From Ischnura elegans (Eukaryota; Arthropoda; Insecta; Odonata; Coenagrionidae): 64,000 nt of DNA. Shown in pieces: positions 44,800-57,538 of the stretch. The stretch spans positions 94,353,449 to 94,417,448 of the forward strand of contig NC_060257.1 of NCBI RefSeq assembly GCF_921293095.1, written 5' to 3'. The notes under the pieces are model-generated. The model had not been told where the DNA came from. It worked only from the letters and a program-made list of their open reading frames with translations, and did no database searches. The translations under genes and the position numbers were made by a program. Within the stretch, counting starts at the first letter, position 1; each line of letters begins with the position of its first letter.

Positions 44800-45165
44800 A
44801 TGCTAGAGATGCAGATGCAGAAGTCAAGAGTGAAAGCATTCGAAATGTGGTGCTACCGAAGAATGATGAAGATAAAATGGATTGACCGTGTGAGTAATGA
44901 GGAAGTGCTAAGAAGAGTGGGAGAAAAGAGAAACCTCCTAAAAACTTTATGCAGAAGGGACTACTTAGTTGGCCACATTTTGAGGCGCGATGGTCTGATG
45001 AAGACAATCGTTGAAGGACAAGTGGAAGGGAAAAAGGGCAAGGGACGGCCCCGAATGAGTTATATAGGACAGGTTATAAAGGATGTAAAAGAGAAGAAAT
45101 ATGTAGCTATGAAAAGATTAGCGAATAGGAGAGAGAAATGGAAAGCTGCGTCAAACCAATCTTAG
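44800..45165 (+). pseudogene. RTE C-terminal domain fragment (121-aa frame)
   Basis: Contains FEMWCYRRMMKIKWIDRVSN, VGHILRRDG and KGKGRPRMSYIGQVIKD, the conserved tail of RTE-type ORF2 proteins, ending at the natural stop (45163-45165). It is out of frame with the preceding RT fragment. Confidence 0.85.
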
Positions 45166-45199
45166 GATTGTTGACTAATGATGATGATGATTTAACAGA

Positions 45200-48100
45200 T
45201 ATCTCCTATAAAAACATGTTCCTAGGTACATCGTGTGCTTGTGTTCCTTTGTACAAGAGGTAGCCACTTGGAAATTCCCAGCTGATTTTTCAGGTTAATA
45301 TTGCATCTAAAATACTAAATAAGAAGCTATTACTAGTCAACATGTTATGTCAATTTCACCTGTGCCACGATAACCACTGCTGGTGTGACAGATTTTCGGT
45401 AAAACGCTTCGATATGCAACAGAAAATATTTACTTTTCAGCGTAAAACCTCAAAATAGCGCCTTCTTCGTAAATATAACCCAAATGAAATCAAATTGGCC
45501 CATGCTACTCTCTAGCGCATCTTTCACGTAATATCTTCTACTTTAAAGCCCCACTGGTCGAAGCACTTGCCGATAGTTCCTAGTGTTCCTATATGTACCT
45601 ACACTATGCCCTAGGTACACCACCCTCCCCTACCATTTACGGTTTTTTAACGTTTTACAGTTTACACGGTGATTCATAACAGCTCTTCTCGATTTTTCCG
45701 ATATAATAGTTTTTTTTTTAACTCAAAGAGATTTTAGTATGAAAATATTGCTCGCTTTTCGAAATGAGCTTTTGATAAGTGAATTCCCTCGTTTTCTTTC
45801 TGAGCCATCAAACTAACTAAGCAAACCATTCTTTCGGACATATTTAATTTTCACAGTGTTCCAGGCCATTCATTTAGCTTAAATCACTGTAAGGGAAACT
45901 AACCCACCCGCTTTCACTGTAGCCACTTCATCATCATGTGCACGTGGATTATATTCTCTTCCTTCCCTTGCATTTCATACGTTATTAAACTCATTCCTGT
46001 ATTCCTACCCCCGCCAAACAATCCCTGCCGTTAACTGGAATGCCTTGGTCCCTCATGTCGGAATATAATATTTAAGCTCCCCAGTTGAGGCGCAATGTGG
46101 CTGATGGGCGAAAAGACATTAGTATAAAGCCGTTTTTCAATACGTGTTCCTCTTTAAAGGATGGGTAAGTTGTGTTCAGCGACATCTCTTGCGAATGGCA
46201 GCAATTCAATGCTCAATTCTCGCCTCTTCGCCGCCATTCTGCCCTATGTGCGCCAGGAAAGGGATTCAATTCCGTTTCTTCGGGTGCGCTCAGCGAGAGA
46301 AGACGATCAAGATGCGTAAAATGGGATACGCGTGCGAGGGAGGCACTATCTTTCGTGTGTGCCTTAGCAACGTGTTCAGGCAGTCGTCAACAACGCACCT
46401 GTGTGAAAAATATTTAAATTTCTACTTCAACTTCTGCTCCTATGAGAAAAACTAGTGGAACAATTATAAAATAGTAATTCACATTGGATAATAACTTTCG
46501 AACACGCAAAGCGTTTGAATATTCGAAAAAATGCGAATTCCACCCGTTGTTTCCATATTTTTTTAAACGGCTGTTCATCATTTTCTGTTACTCTGTAACA
46601 TATAATTACGATTGATACTGTAAATATTAAAATTAACTTTTTACTTTTTACCGTGATCAACTATACTTAAACTTTAATCTGTTAACTTCTTTTGGGTGTT
46701 TTATAAACTCTGAAATATGGATAAAAAATTGAGCGTTGACTGGTGCCGCTGATTCGTTTGGATTTAAGGGTTTGTATCGTGAAGAATAGCTCTTGATGAC
46801 GCTTCCCATTCGTCTCGCCTGTGATAAAGTTTGAATTATCTCTGAAGAAGGCCTGTTTATCAGCGTGCAAATCAACGACATTGAGCGGAAAATTTTCCCT
46901 TTTGCCATTTCCAAGTGCGATTATATCCCATATTAATATTATATAAATTTCCAGGCGTCGCATGTTTTCTCAGTCGTTTCTTAGCATGCTCGGGAGGTTT
47001 TCTATTTAGTTTCGTCGCGTTACGTACAGAATTAGAAGCGTTCATGCGCCAGAGGTACCTACAAAACCAGTAAAAAGTTCATAACAGAGTATCATTGATG
47101 CTTTACCTCCAATAGCTGAGTCACGCGTAATTGCATATTGGTTAAAATTGATAACGGCATATTTCATAATCAAGTACTGAGTAGCGATTACTTTGTAACC
47201 TCTATTCCTTTATTTACTTCCGCACAGTGTCTTCAGCTATTCTCCGTATCTTTCGGCTGGATCGATGGGGCTACATTTCCATTAAAACCACCCCTTGTTT
47301 TATCATTTAGCGAGGAAGAGAAGCAACTGCCAATTATATCGTCAGGCCGTACTCTCATCTCCAATGAAAACAACGATTTTTCCACAATTGGATGCTAATG
47401 GGAAATATTTTGTTCAAACTCAGGTAGTAATATAAGAGGAATGAATGGAGGAATAAAATGCCGTCGCCTTGACATTTTACTCTTGAATGTGGCAACAGTT
47501 CCTCTCAAATTAGCTCTTCACAGGACTATGGCGAGCTTCCAATAATTTCTTGAATAATTAGTAACCGGACAACGCCCTTCATCAAGGATTCGTCAAACCT
47601 GTAATCTAACGCAGCTCTCTTTGATATTGGCGCTGCAAGGACTCTTTCCTCACCGTAACGATTTGTCCACTGCCGGCAGTTATCTATAGCAATCGTATCA
47701 GATTAACAACCATCATGGTAAGAATACTCTTTCTAACACGGAGATGCCATCTTATCTTAGAATTTTCACCAAATTCTTATTTTTCCGTGCAATCATTGGT
47801 GGCGGTGCACAAAAGACTAACTTTAGACGATAAACTTAATTTATTACTAGGAAACTTAATAGGAGAACCTAATTTCTTCAAAATCAGTAACATATTCCCT
47901 TAAAATGTTACACGTGAAACATTCTGCAAAGGGCAATAAGAATTTGCTTGGTCGAGCTAGCGCATTCACACGAAGTTGATTATTCTTTTGAGCGTCTCAA
48001 TGTAAATAGTTGCACTTGAACTTATATCCAAGTAGTTTCTGTCCTCCTGGTTACCAGAACATAAAGTTGCCTCGCTTTATGCTAGTATGATAGAGGCATG

Positions 48101-51100
48101 GGTTTATTCTGTGATTTATAATTAATTTAATAACTTAATTATAGCGAAAAAATGGCAAAAATTTAACGCAATATTATAACTCTTCATTTTCATCCCAAAT
48201 TAAAGATTTTCAAGACTTTTAAGAAAAGTTCCATGTAGTACTTTCATTTATTTTCCATGGCTTAAAAGAACAACCTCTGCCTAATAAAAGAATGTGAAAT
48301 GTTTATCCACTTAATTACACTTTTATTAGACGCAAAGTATTACATGTAGATAGACGTTAGGCTCTAAAATAATTGAAAACAAAGATGAAAGAAATCTGGG
48401 AATTACTAACATAGTAATGATTCTGCAATAATTTGTCTTCTTGGACAAGGAACAGAAAATACTGCCTTTGATATTTGAAGTGACTTGCAAAACAAAAATT
48501 TTCCATTAAAATTTTTGTTTCTCAGCTGATAGCTTGATAGTTGCATATAAAGAGGTTGTTTTCAAATAAAGAGTAGATTTTGACAACTTGTATGTGAAAT
48601 GACGTCATATTGGAAATTTGGAACCTTTGGAAATGAAAATATTTGAATTTGGATTTCAATTCAGCGGGAGGAGTCAAAACTCACAGCAGACTTCTGATCT
48701 TGCAACAAATTTCAACAATTTCCGGGTCGTTATGAAAGCGCCACGTAATTGTAAGTCTAGTTTCTGTATCATTATTACGTCGTTACGTACGTTGCCTAGC
48801 ACCCGAATCCTTAAAATAAACAGACGATCACAATTGTACGATCTCAATCCGGCAATGGTAAATTTTTATGCATCCTTCCTATTGCTCATAACTTGAGGAG
48901 AAGCTTTATAACTAATTAGCCAACTTAAAATGGAGATCTTCAATATAATTTTACTAAACATCACACTAGTTTTCCTGACCTCAGGTTTGAAGCGGCTGTC
49001 TTCACACAACCGGTTATTTGGGTAGATGGTGATAGACGCGTTACTTGGCGCTATTTTGTAGTGATACATCAAAGTTGACCCTCCAGCTGGTATTTAGAAA
49101 GGTAAAAATAGGGATAGGCTATAGGGAACCGGCAGAGACAAGGAGACACCTACAGATGGGCGTATTTGTTCCTTAAACTTAGACCCACCCTCTTCACAAA
49201 TGATGTGCTTTTTGCCTATACTCTACGGATACGGCTCACTGCTAAGGAGCACAGCTGCTGTTGGAATCCAGGCTGTTCCCGAAATGTTTGTCAGTCTCAA
49301 ATAAGCCTTCCCATCCGGATAAATATTCCAAATCTACCCATAAAACATGGCTACGGACTTGGCTGGGCTAGGGGAAACGCTAGTTTCCTCCCTCAATGCC
49401 CTAGATAGTCCAAGAGCGAAATGGGTCAAGTGAACATTTGGACGTTCGGAGACCCATTTGACTCCACTGAATCTCAATTTCCCGTTTCCAAGTCGAATTT
49501 TGAGTCCTATGCCCCGCAAACAACACGGCGACGACTTTTATCGCCCAATCTGGAATCTCCTCTTCCGGGACACCATAGCCCAAACCGATATTTTATTTAT
49601 TCTTATGCAAACTCCTTCTTTTTCGCATTTAATCACTTATCCGATACGAAGTGATTCATTCAGGCAATCACATTCAGGAGTTTGCACCAGGAGATAAATT
49701 CAAAATGGCGGTACTTTTGAAGAAAACCTAAATGAAACGTTATATTGAAGTGTGGGATATGGAGATATGGGTTTTTGGGGTGGACCACATCGAAAAAGGC
49801 AATTTGAGAACGAAGTTACAACCGTATGCGCATGTATTTCAGGCGGCTTAACAAATCTGTGAGAACTCACAGTTTCATAATGGTTGACATTTTTGAGTTT
49901 GTTATTCCAAATTTAAATGAACAAATGCTCGTTTTTGCACCATATCCTGATTTCTGCGAAATTTGGTGCGAAAGGTGTGCCTACCTTTGTTACACTGAAT
50001 GCGTCAACTGAATAAGAAAATACCCTGAGATGTTGGCAAAAATTCTGCGCAAGTCACAAAAAATGTCATCTTACTCAATTAGATTATAAGCCATTTCGGG
50101 CTTATTTTACTCGATACGAAAATAATAGAGACTATTTAAAAGCGCCAGGACTATAACTCATCTGTATACACTTAAAAATGCACAAAATATGAATTTCCAT
50201 CCTGCATATTAACCATTGTCATGTGGAACTTGGAAATTTCATTTTTTTGTGAGTTCAAGTCACACATATTTATTTATTGTATGTAAAATATACGTTCTTA
50301 TCGTTCACGGCGGAGAAAATAATTCGAAAGCCTATGATATTTATAAAAATGGTTTATAAAGGCTTCAAGAATATCCATCGTTAAAGCATTATTACATTTA
50401 CAGTACCAGCATTATTACATTTTACACCCTCGTTATGAACGAAAAATGGATGGACAGCAATATTTAATGCCACCATCACGTTCACCTATCCGTTGCAACT
50501 GCCATACATTTCGTTGTTACTTTTATTAAGTAGATCTTCTCTCCCCCGAATGCTGTCTATACGCATTGACTTCCAGGAGGGAAGTTATTCCACCTGGTAA
50601 CCTACGGATCACTTGAATGCAGGCAAGAAAACCCGCTAACATCAAATGGAAAAACCCATCTCTTTCCATCAGTGAGTCATCTCTTGTATAATATTGAAAA
50701 AAAAAGCTTCACAGAGAGGCAGTAGATGGAACGACATTAGAACGTTTTCACGTGAATGGCATGTGATCCGTAATGTTTTTTCTCGAAGAGGCTCCTGAGC
50801 TGAGCGAGAAAATCTCCCAAGGCAAATTCTCTTCAGGAGGCATCAAAAGGGAAAATTGTTATGAAAGTATTTGGTAGGAAATGGGAAAAGAATCGAACAA
50901 AAGGATCAGGAAGAGGAAAAGACATTTGACGAGAGAAGACTCAAGGAAACACGCACTGAAGGGCACAAATGCACTTTCTAAGGCACAAATGCACTCATGT
51001 TTGCGAGTATTCCTCTTTCACCGGTGACCACGCGACAAATCGCAAGAAATTAAGTGGATGATTCAAACACACACACACACTTTCATCAATTGACATAGTC

Positions 51101-51830
51101 TATTACATTTCTGTAAAATTAATTGACTCCTATGCCATCCATTGATTTTAATTATTCCATCGGTGGCGTAAAAAAGCAAGAATACAATTTTTCATTCGAA
51201 TTTTATCGCTTGGAGCTGTAGTCATCTTCACTATCATCATCGTTATCTTCGAATGAGTTCATTATATGCACGTCCAGTAAATTCAATTAGGTTATTCAGT
51301 AGGGTTGGTCAACATGAACTATTTGGCTGAGCAAACGTTTACCTCCTTTATTTTTCAGGGCTTAGATAAACGTGAGCTTCAATTTAATAAATTTGTAATG
51401 CATAAGAAGTTTTGTCTAATTTTTTAAATATTTTTTGAATGTCTTTTAAATGGTAAACCTAAATTTTAAGGAAAATTTCTCGGTATAAAAAAATTAGGAG
51501 AGTGATAGGATAATTTTAGACTCTGCAAAGCAATAACTGAATATCAATTCGAAAAAAAATCTTCTTCCGAGTATTCATTTGAACAATTTATTGAAATGTG
51601 GCTAACTTGGAGATAAATAACCTTCTACTATTCCTGAACATATTCAGAATCGGTGATTATGCCTGAATTATATTGAAATTTATGGTTGGATTCGTAAGTG
51701 TTCTGAAATATCATGTTGGAGTAAAAAATTAAAAAGAAAACGGTGCGGTGAGGATTATTTTGAAATTTCAAGGATTCTTGATTTAAACTTCTTAAAATAT
51801 AAAATAGAATAAATGTGGTTAACATTAATA
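45200..51830. other. Unassigned AT-rich region
   Basis: 6.6 kb without a supportable gene. Short frames (for example 46144-46455, 47138-47398, 48618-48896) show no domain, no coding periodicity and no splice-bounded structure. A short (CA)n run lies at about 51069-51081. Confidence 0.35.
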
Positions 51831-51890
51831 CGTCGCTCTTGAGCACTTAGCATGATAACAATTATTTTTCTCGAATGGAACAAGTGAAAT
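51831..51890. repeat. Direct repeat of 52957-53020
   Basis: ACGTCGCTCTTGAGCAC, then GATAACAATTATTTTT and ATGGAACAAG recur at 52958-53010 in the same order and orientation with few changes. Probably the end of one repeat family whose longer copy starts near 52905. Confidence 0.55.
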
Positions 51891-52904
51891 TATTTTTATA
51901 ACTGAAATGGAAATGTAGAGTTTTTTTATGTCCAACATTCACTTGGTTTTACGTCCGGAGAACGGCTTCCGTGGAATGAAGTGTTTTATCGTCCGATACG
52001 GCTGCGAGCTCTCCCATTGAATACCTCCTCTCCCCTCTAAGCCCTTGAATCGTAGCGATTGGCCTCTCAGACACACTCCTGGAATGCAACAAACACTCGG
52101 TGGAAACAATGCAAGAATGTTAATTATTTGGCATCCCATCAGATCTAATTTACTCATATTGAAGTCATATGCTTTTGTAAAGTTTCCATCATGATAAATG
52201 GTCAAAATGATGTTCTTTTGGCTCTGAAATTTCAAAGAAGCATCATTGAAATTTTTTCGTTTCATTTAGTCATGACAAAGGCTCTTAGCCGCGGCGATGG
52301 CAATTGGTACAGAGTTTATCGATCGCTGTCTCTCACTCATAATTGGATTAGAGTTCTCGAGGTCAACATACTCGTCTGCCTCCGCGGCCATTTCACCCTT
52401 GGCTGGCCCCGCGTCACTCTGCATCGCTCGCCATTAAGACGAAGGCTATCCGCTACGTCGCGTCGTGCTGTTATTTCCAAGTTGTATTCAAAGTAGCGAG
52501 AGGGAGAGTCAACAACGGGCATTGAGGATTGAGCGAAGGAAACGGCAGCAGCAGGTTGACTCTAGTAATGATGTCGTCCTCCCGAAGCAAAAGCTGGAGA
52601 GCCCTCGACATCGATAGCAATGTTTTCCAATTCTGAGGAAGAAGACGTAGTCTGGAAGTTTCCGAAGGGCTGATTCATTGAAGCAAATAACCATTTGGGA
52701 CAGCTACTAATAGATGGTACATGCCTCCCGATGGACCCGTCCTGGTGGAAATAATTTAATAAAGAGCAAAAGAAGTAATGCATGCGCGGAATTCATTACT
52801 ACTGGAATGGGACTAAAAAGTTAACATTTATTGAGTGGGAACAACCCAAAAAAATTATTTAAAAAAATCCTTTCTTCGTGTGTGGCATGGGGAATGTATA
52901 TGTG

Positions 52905-53337
52905 GCGTCACGGGCGAAATGCGAGTGATGCAAAAAGGTCGATTATTTAACATTTATACGTCACTCTTGAGCACCAAGCGCGATAACAATTGTTTTTTTT
53001 TAATGGAACAAGGTGGAAAATAAAATAAAGAAGGGAGTCCCCGCCTAACCTTGGCTTCCGCCGATCTCTGCCCCCCGTGTGTTGTCCGTCGACGAATTGT
53101 TCCTCGCCAGAGCTTCGGCGAGATAAAAAATAAAACCTTCCTCTTCGCCTTGACACAGGCGAACAAATGCCCCGGTGCGAGACATGCACAGTCTCTCCCT
53201 GGGCTTCTAGAGCCCTCCATAGGCGAAGAGGAACAAAATCGAGAAACAAAAACCAAGGCCGGAGGGAAAAAGGTAGAAAGGAGGGAAATTCAACTTACAA
53301 GAACAGGACAACATAAGGCTGTTCCGGCCCGAACAGT
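52905..53337. repeat. Diverged dispersed repeat, copy 1
   Basis: Shares long blocks with 57539-58036: CCTTGGCTTCCGCC, GAGCTTCGGCGAGATAAAAA, GGCGAACAAATG (GGCGAACGAATG in copy 2), AGAAAGGAGGGAAATTCAA and GGCTGTTCCGGCCCGAACAG. The open frames on both strands here are shadows of the repeat. Non-coding and probably a MITE-like or SINE-like family. Confidence 0.7.
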
Positions 53338-53491
53338 ATCATACTGTATGGTACTGTGGCAGTCTTCTCGAGTACATTGGGCTGTGCATAAATCATTGAG
53401 TGAATCAATCGGGATGCTTCATTTAATGATGAAACAAATTTTTTCTATCATTGTCTGTCGTAATCATTTACTTTTAATTAATTTGAACTGA

Positions 53492-54041
53492 AAATAAGTA
53501 AGGTTATCATCCCTTCCTCCACGCATAAAACGAAGTTTAAAATAAGTCCCACTAAGTATCTTTGCGACCCTTGGGTAAGAATTTATGCGTATTTTGGAGA
53601 TGACAATACGGTAAATTATTTTTCGTAAAATAGCTCATGATTTAATTAAAAAGAAGTAGTGACGATAACGTATTTTCTAAAAAGTGGTTAGATTGATGGA
53701 TTAGTGCAGAAAATTCATTACTTACAAAACCGATGACCGAAAATCAAAAGCGATATAATGCCAATGAAACCTGTTAATCTTTTATTTAATTGAAGAGAAA
53801 TTAATTTTAGTGTATTAATACTAGTCAGTGTATAGGGATTTGTTTCAGTATTAATTTAGTGGAATTCTAACTTGTCCATAAATTGCCAGCAACTTTCCAA
53901 CCTTCAATAGGGAAGTGCACTAATTTTTTTTTATTGCTGAATTTGAAAGTTTAGCCTAAAAAAGAAACATTAGTATAGTCACTTTTATTTTCTGCATCTG
54001 GGGTATGCACTTTAAAACGTTTTGAAAGTCGGAAAATTTCA
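53492..54041. other. Unassigned spacer
   Basis: AT-rich; nothing recognised. Confidence 0.4.
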
Positions 54042-54125
54042 TGTTGCGCTGAAACACAGTGCCTCCATCTTGATTGAGATGTGACGTCACAAGGCAGTAG
54101 TCACCAGTGGAGTATCGCTGTATTC
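54042..54125 (-). repeat. Dispersed repeat with CTACTGCCTTGTGACGTCAC
   Basis: On the minus strand the 20-bp word CTACTGCCTTGTGACGTCAC is followed by a diverged block ending near TTTTCCGACTTTC. The identical 20-mer is at 56237-56256 on the plus strand with a related downstream block. TACTCCACTGGTGAC just before it also recurs at about 54703-54717 (+). Confidence 0.45.
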
Positions 54126-54212
54126 CGTCGCCTTCTTTAGCGCGGCGAGAGTTTCCGGGAATCGGTGGAGTTTGCTTCCTAAAAATGTCGTCTAGTACCG
54201 AAAACATGAATT

Positions 54213-55156
54213 CAAAATAGAATTATAAATGATTTTTTGTTCCAAATTTCATCTCGACGTCGAAACAAAAGCCTGGAGAAGATATTAATTCCCGTGCCTT
54301 AAGCACAAGCTATACGGAATAAATGGTTCAAGGCTGCTCCTGACTCTTACCTATCGATGATATTCTGTTTTGAAGATCATTTGAAGGTATTGTAAGATCA
54401 AATTGATATTTATATTATAATAATTTAATTAATAGGTACCTCAGTCACATCAGAAAGTGTGTTGAGTCAAAATATAGCATCTTCCCCGTAGACCTACGTA
54501 ATTTATTAACTGAAAGTAGTTTGGTTAAAGAATTATGGCGCGACTGTTTTTTTACACGACCGAGCAAAATGCGTACTTTGCCCATGATATGTGCATATAT
54601 GATAACAAACGATTTTTGTTAAAGTTAATCTTTATTTGTTGAAATTAGTACATTTATAGGTGATACAGATATAAAGGTACACGGCAGGTCGCGCGGCGTA
54701 ATTTGTACTCCACTGGTGACGGGTTCATCTTGCTGATCTAAAAAATTAGCTACAATACCTCGAACTTTGAAAACTCGCATTATAGGCAGTCAAAGTACAT
54801 TGTAAGAATACACGAGACCATTATAGCCCAGAATGTACGTACAATGTCGAAATCCTTGGTTTTCAAAGATTGACGTATTTTATACGCCAGCGAGCCCGGT
54901 CCAGGGTTATCAACTTTTGTTTCATCCTATTTGTTAGTTGAAATTATATTTCAGAATGGTTCTTTTAGCACTGCTACTGAGGTAAACTGGTAGGTACTGA
55001 GTACAAGGTACTGAGGTATGTACTGAGTAAGTAAACTCCCTTTGGAGTAATGTGAATTACAAGTGTTCGAGATATATGGCATTTTATATTCGCTTTGTGT
55101 TCTTATTAATTATGCCTGTACGCATATTGTTGCTTGCCGCGAGCCTTTAATGGTAT
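54213..55156. other. Unassigned spacer
   Basis: Apart from the short repeat word at about 54703, no structure or coding signal is seen. Confidence 0.4.
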
Positions 55157-55424
55157 GTGCTCTTGCAAGAGTGGTTTTCATTTTTAATGTGGAAGTTGGT
55201 CAGTATAAGCAAAGAAGAAATTAACATTTTAGCGCACACCAACCCTTGTAGTCATCGTATCTCGGCGTTTGTAATGACACTGCTAAAATACCTAAACGCC
55301 ATAATGACGATAAAAAAATTGTCTCATGCCAATGACTGCTGCAATTATAATTAATGATAAACTAGACGCCGTATGATCACAATGAAGGCAACAAAAAATT
55401 TTGCCATAACGTAGGCTTGAGCCA

Positions 55425-55492
55425 CGGTCCTTCGGATAACATCTTTCCTATGACTCGTGCACTCTACCACTGCACCATCCGACCCATTGAGA
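55425..55492 (-). ncRNA. tRNA-derived SINE-like sequence
   Basis: On the minus strand GGTCGGATGGTGCAGTGGT contains an RNA polymerase III A box (TGGTGCAGTGG), and CCGTGGCTCAAGCC, about 45 bases on, resembles a B box (GTGGTTCAAGCC with one change). A T-arm-like stem (CGTGG/CTACG) can form, but the acceptor strands do not pair, so it is not a functional tRNA gene. More likely the head of a SINE or a tRNA pseudogene. Confidence 0.5.
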
Positions 55493-56229
55493 AATTGAGG
55501 ATATTTTGAATTTATATACATAACTTGTAAAAAGTAACGCATGAAAATTAATTAATTACAGCCTAACTAACGCCCTAATTGAAAAAGATGCAGCAAGGTA
55601 CGCGGTCTTCCCTTGTTAGCCTTAACGTCTCGCATTTCCATGGAGCGTTGAACCTGTCCTCCTAATTCAAAAATTCAGTAACCATAAATACATCAAAGTT
55701 TGGTATACCATTTATAAATCGTTGGAATTTTCCTTCTCCCAACCAAGATTATCTTTTCTTGAACTCATCCTGGACAGCGAACCATTGCAACAACCAGCTA
55801 GCTCGGAAATAAGGCTAACATCCCATGATTCTAGTAGCGAAGGGCGAACGTTCCGGCCGGCGTGAATACATACGCAACGAATAAGTCTTGCAGCAAACGT
55901 CTGAAATAGGTTTATTAGTTTGACTCGGTTCTTACAAAAAAAGTTTTGGCATGATAAACGGCATTGTGCCAAAATATACCCAGCGAAAAATAAATGCCAT
56001 CATGCATTTATTAAATATTCAATGTGCTATTCGTACTACTCTTTCCAAACTTGAAGTTGACACGTAAATGAATATTAATATATTACGCAATGATGAAGTC
56101 GTTTACTCAAAAGAGAAGCAGCCACATATATAATCTGAAGATATTTTATGACAGCAAAAAACGGATACCCTCAAATTCTGTAATTTTTCTATGCAATAAT
56201 AGTGGTAGAACTAAACGGTGTAGAAGCTG

Positions 56230-56330
56230 CCTTCTGCTACTGCCTTGTGACGTCACGGCCAATATTCAACATGGACACCCGTTTTCGCGGCCTTTGAATT
56301 TTTCCATATTTCAGACGGTCATCTCGAATC
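56230..56330 (+). repeat. Dispersed repeat with CTACTGCCTTGTGACGTCAC, copy 2
   Basis: Plus-strand counterpart of 54042-54125. Downstream ATGG and TTTTTCCATATTTC correspond to ATGG and TTTTCCGACTTTC of the other copy. Confidence 0.45.
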
Positions 56331-57538
56331 AAGTATTCACTATTAGGATTTAAACTGTGGTTTTACGACATTATGTTATTCTGAACTCTAATTTAAAAAA
56401 TGTGTTTGGTGCATTTGAAACACTAGTGCACTTCCCTATTGCCCACATAATTCCTCACACCCTCACACCTATCCTCTCCCCTGCTCCACCCTCTGCCCTT
56501 CTTATCATTCTCATTGTTGCGCCGCGTATCATCGGCTGAAAATCGTCCCGAATTCTACCCTAGGTCATCAGAAAACCTCTCTTCTCTCCTGCTCTTCATA
56601 ATGACTCTCGCTATTCTCACATGATATCCATTTGATCTTCGTCATTCTTCTGTATCACTCATTTCGAAGGCATCGAGTCTTGATTTCTCCGCTTTTGTTG
56701 TCGTGAATGCCACCACCACTGTAAAAAAGCCTGCTCCAAATGTAGGTAATGGTGAATTGCCTTCCTACTTCAGCACTTATATTCTCGGCAGTAATTATAC
56801 TCCTCTTTTTGAGAAATAAGCATTATACTGCATTAGTTAAAGAAGACAAGGTTCGTTCATGGGTCAAACTAGTATTAAAGTGATCATGCTCAAAGGTCAA
56901 GCTCTACCGTGCTACAATATGCACTTTCATGTGAACTCTGATTGATAGTCCTGAAATTATTTGGTTCAGCATTACTGAGGGATTACTTCTGTTTATAGCA
57001 AGAGCCATGTTGTCTTTATCCATCTTTTGAAAGACCAAAATTTGACTCCTTCTAATGAGCAAAAATACATGCTTCTGTGAATAAGTTTAGCGAGGGTCAG
57101 AGCTTCTTCTACATCTGCACACAACCTCGCAATTCGCAGCTCCGGGGATGCTGCGAGACCAGCCGTCAACAAAAGAAAAGGAAGTGCTCGAACCAAGTCC
57201 CGCCTATCATTCATTTCAATCCCTTATCGATCGGGGGAACAAACAATTCCCCTTGGCCACCTCAATGTGTGGTACCCCTGCAAAAGCTGGAGACATGAAG
57301 AGGCTTTCTAATATGACGCTTTCCGAGTCGCTTTGAAAGATACCTGTTCTAAATAGCTCGAGAAATCTATCAATTAGCCTCGCGCATACCTTCCGAGTCT
57401 CTGGCGACCTAATTCGTGTAAAATCGGAGTCCTCTTCTTTCCTTGCAGCTTTAGGCGAAGTTTGAATGTTCACGCATTAAGTTTTTCTGTGCCGGATCCC
57501 ATTTGACCTCCTTTTATTCAAGGCAAGGGCTTTGTCGC

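Larger units (their letters stand above)
42510..45193 (+). mobile_element. RTE-clade LINE, 5'-truncated, frameshifted
   Basis: Encodes, in order, an apurinic-like endonuclease, a linker, a reverse transcriptase and a C-terminal domain, as in RTE/BovB-type LINEs. The 5' end is truncated within the endonuclease (similarity begins near GNAGVGIML). The 3' end has GCGTCAAACCAATCTTAGG, GATTGTTGACTA and a short (ATG)n tail. At least three regions of frame damage exist: about 43810-43860, 43985-44020 and 44738-44800. Two more decayed copies lie just upstream on the opposite strand and a short 3' fragment at 803-937. Confidence 0.9.

Noticed and set aside
53051..53491. 146-aa plus-strand frame
   Set aside because: Mostly lies in the dispersed repeat shared with 57539-58036, where the frame is not conserved.
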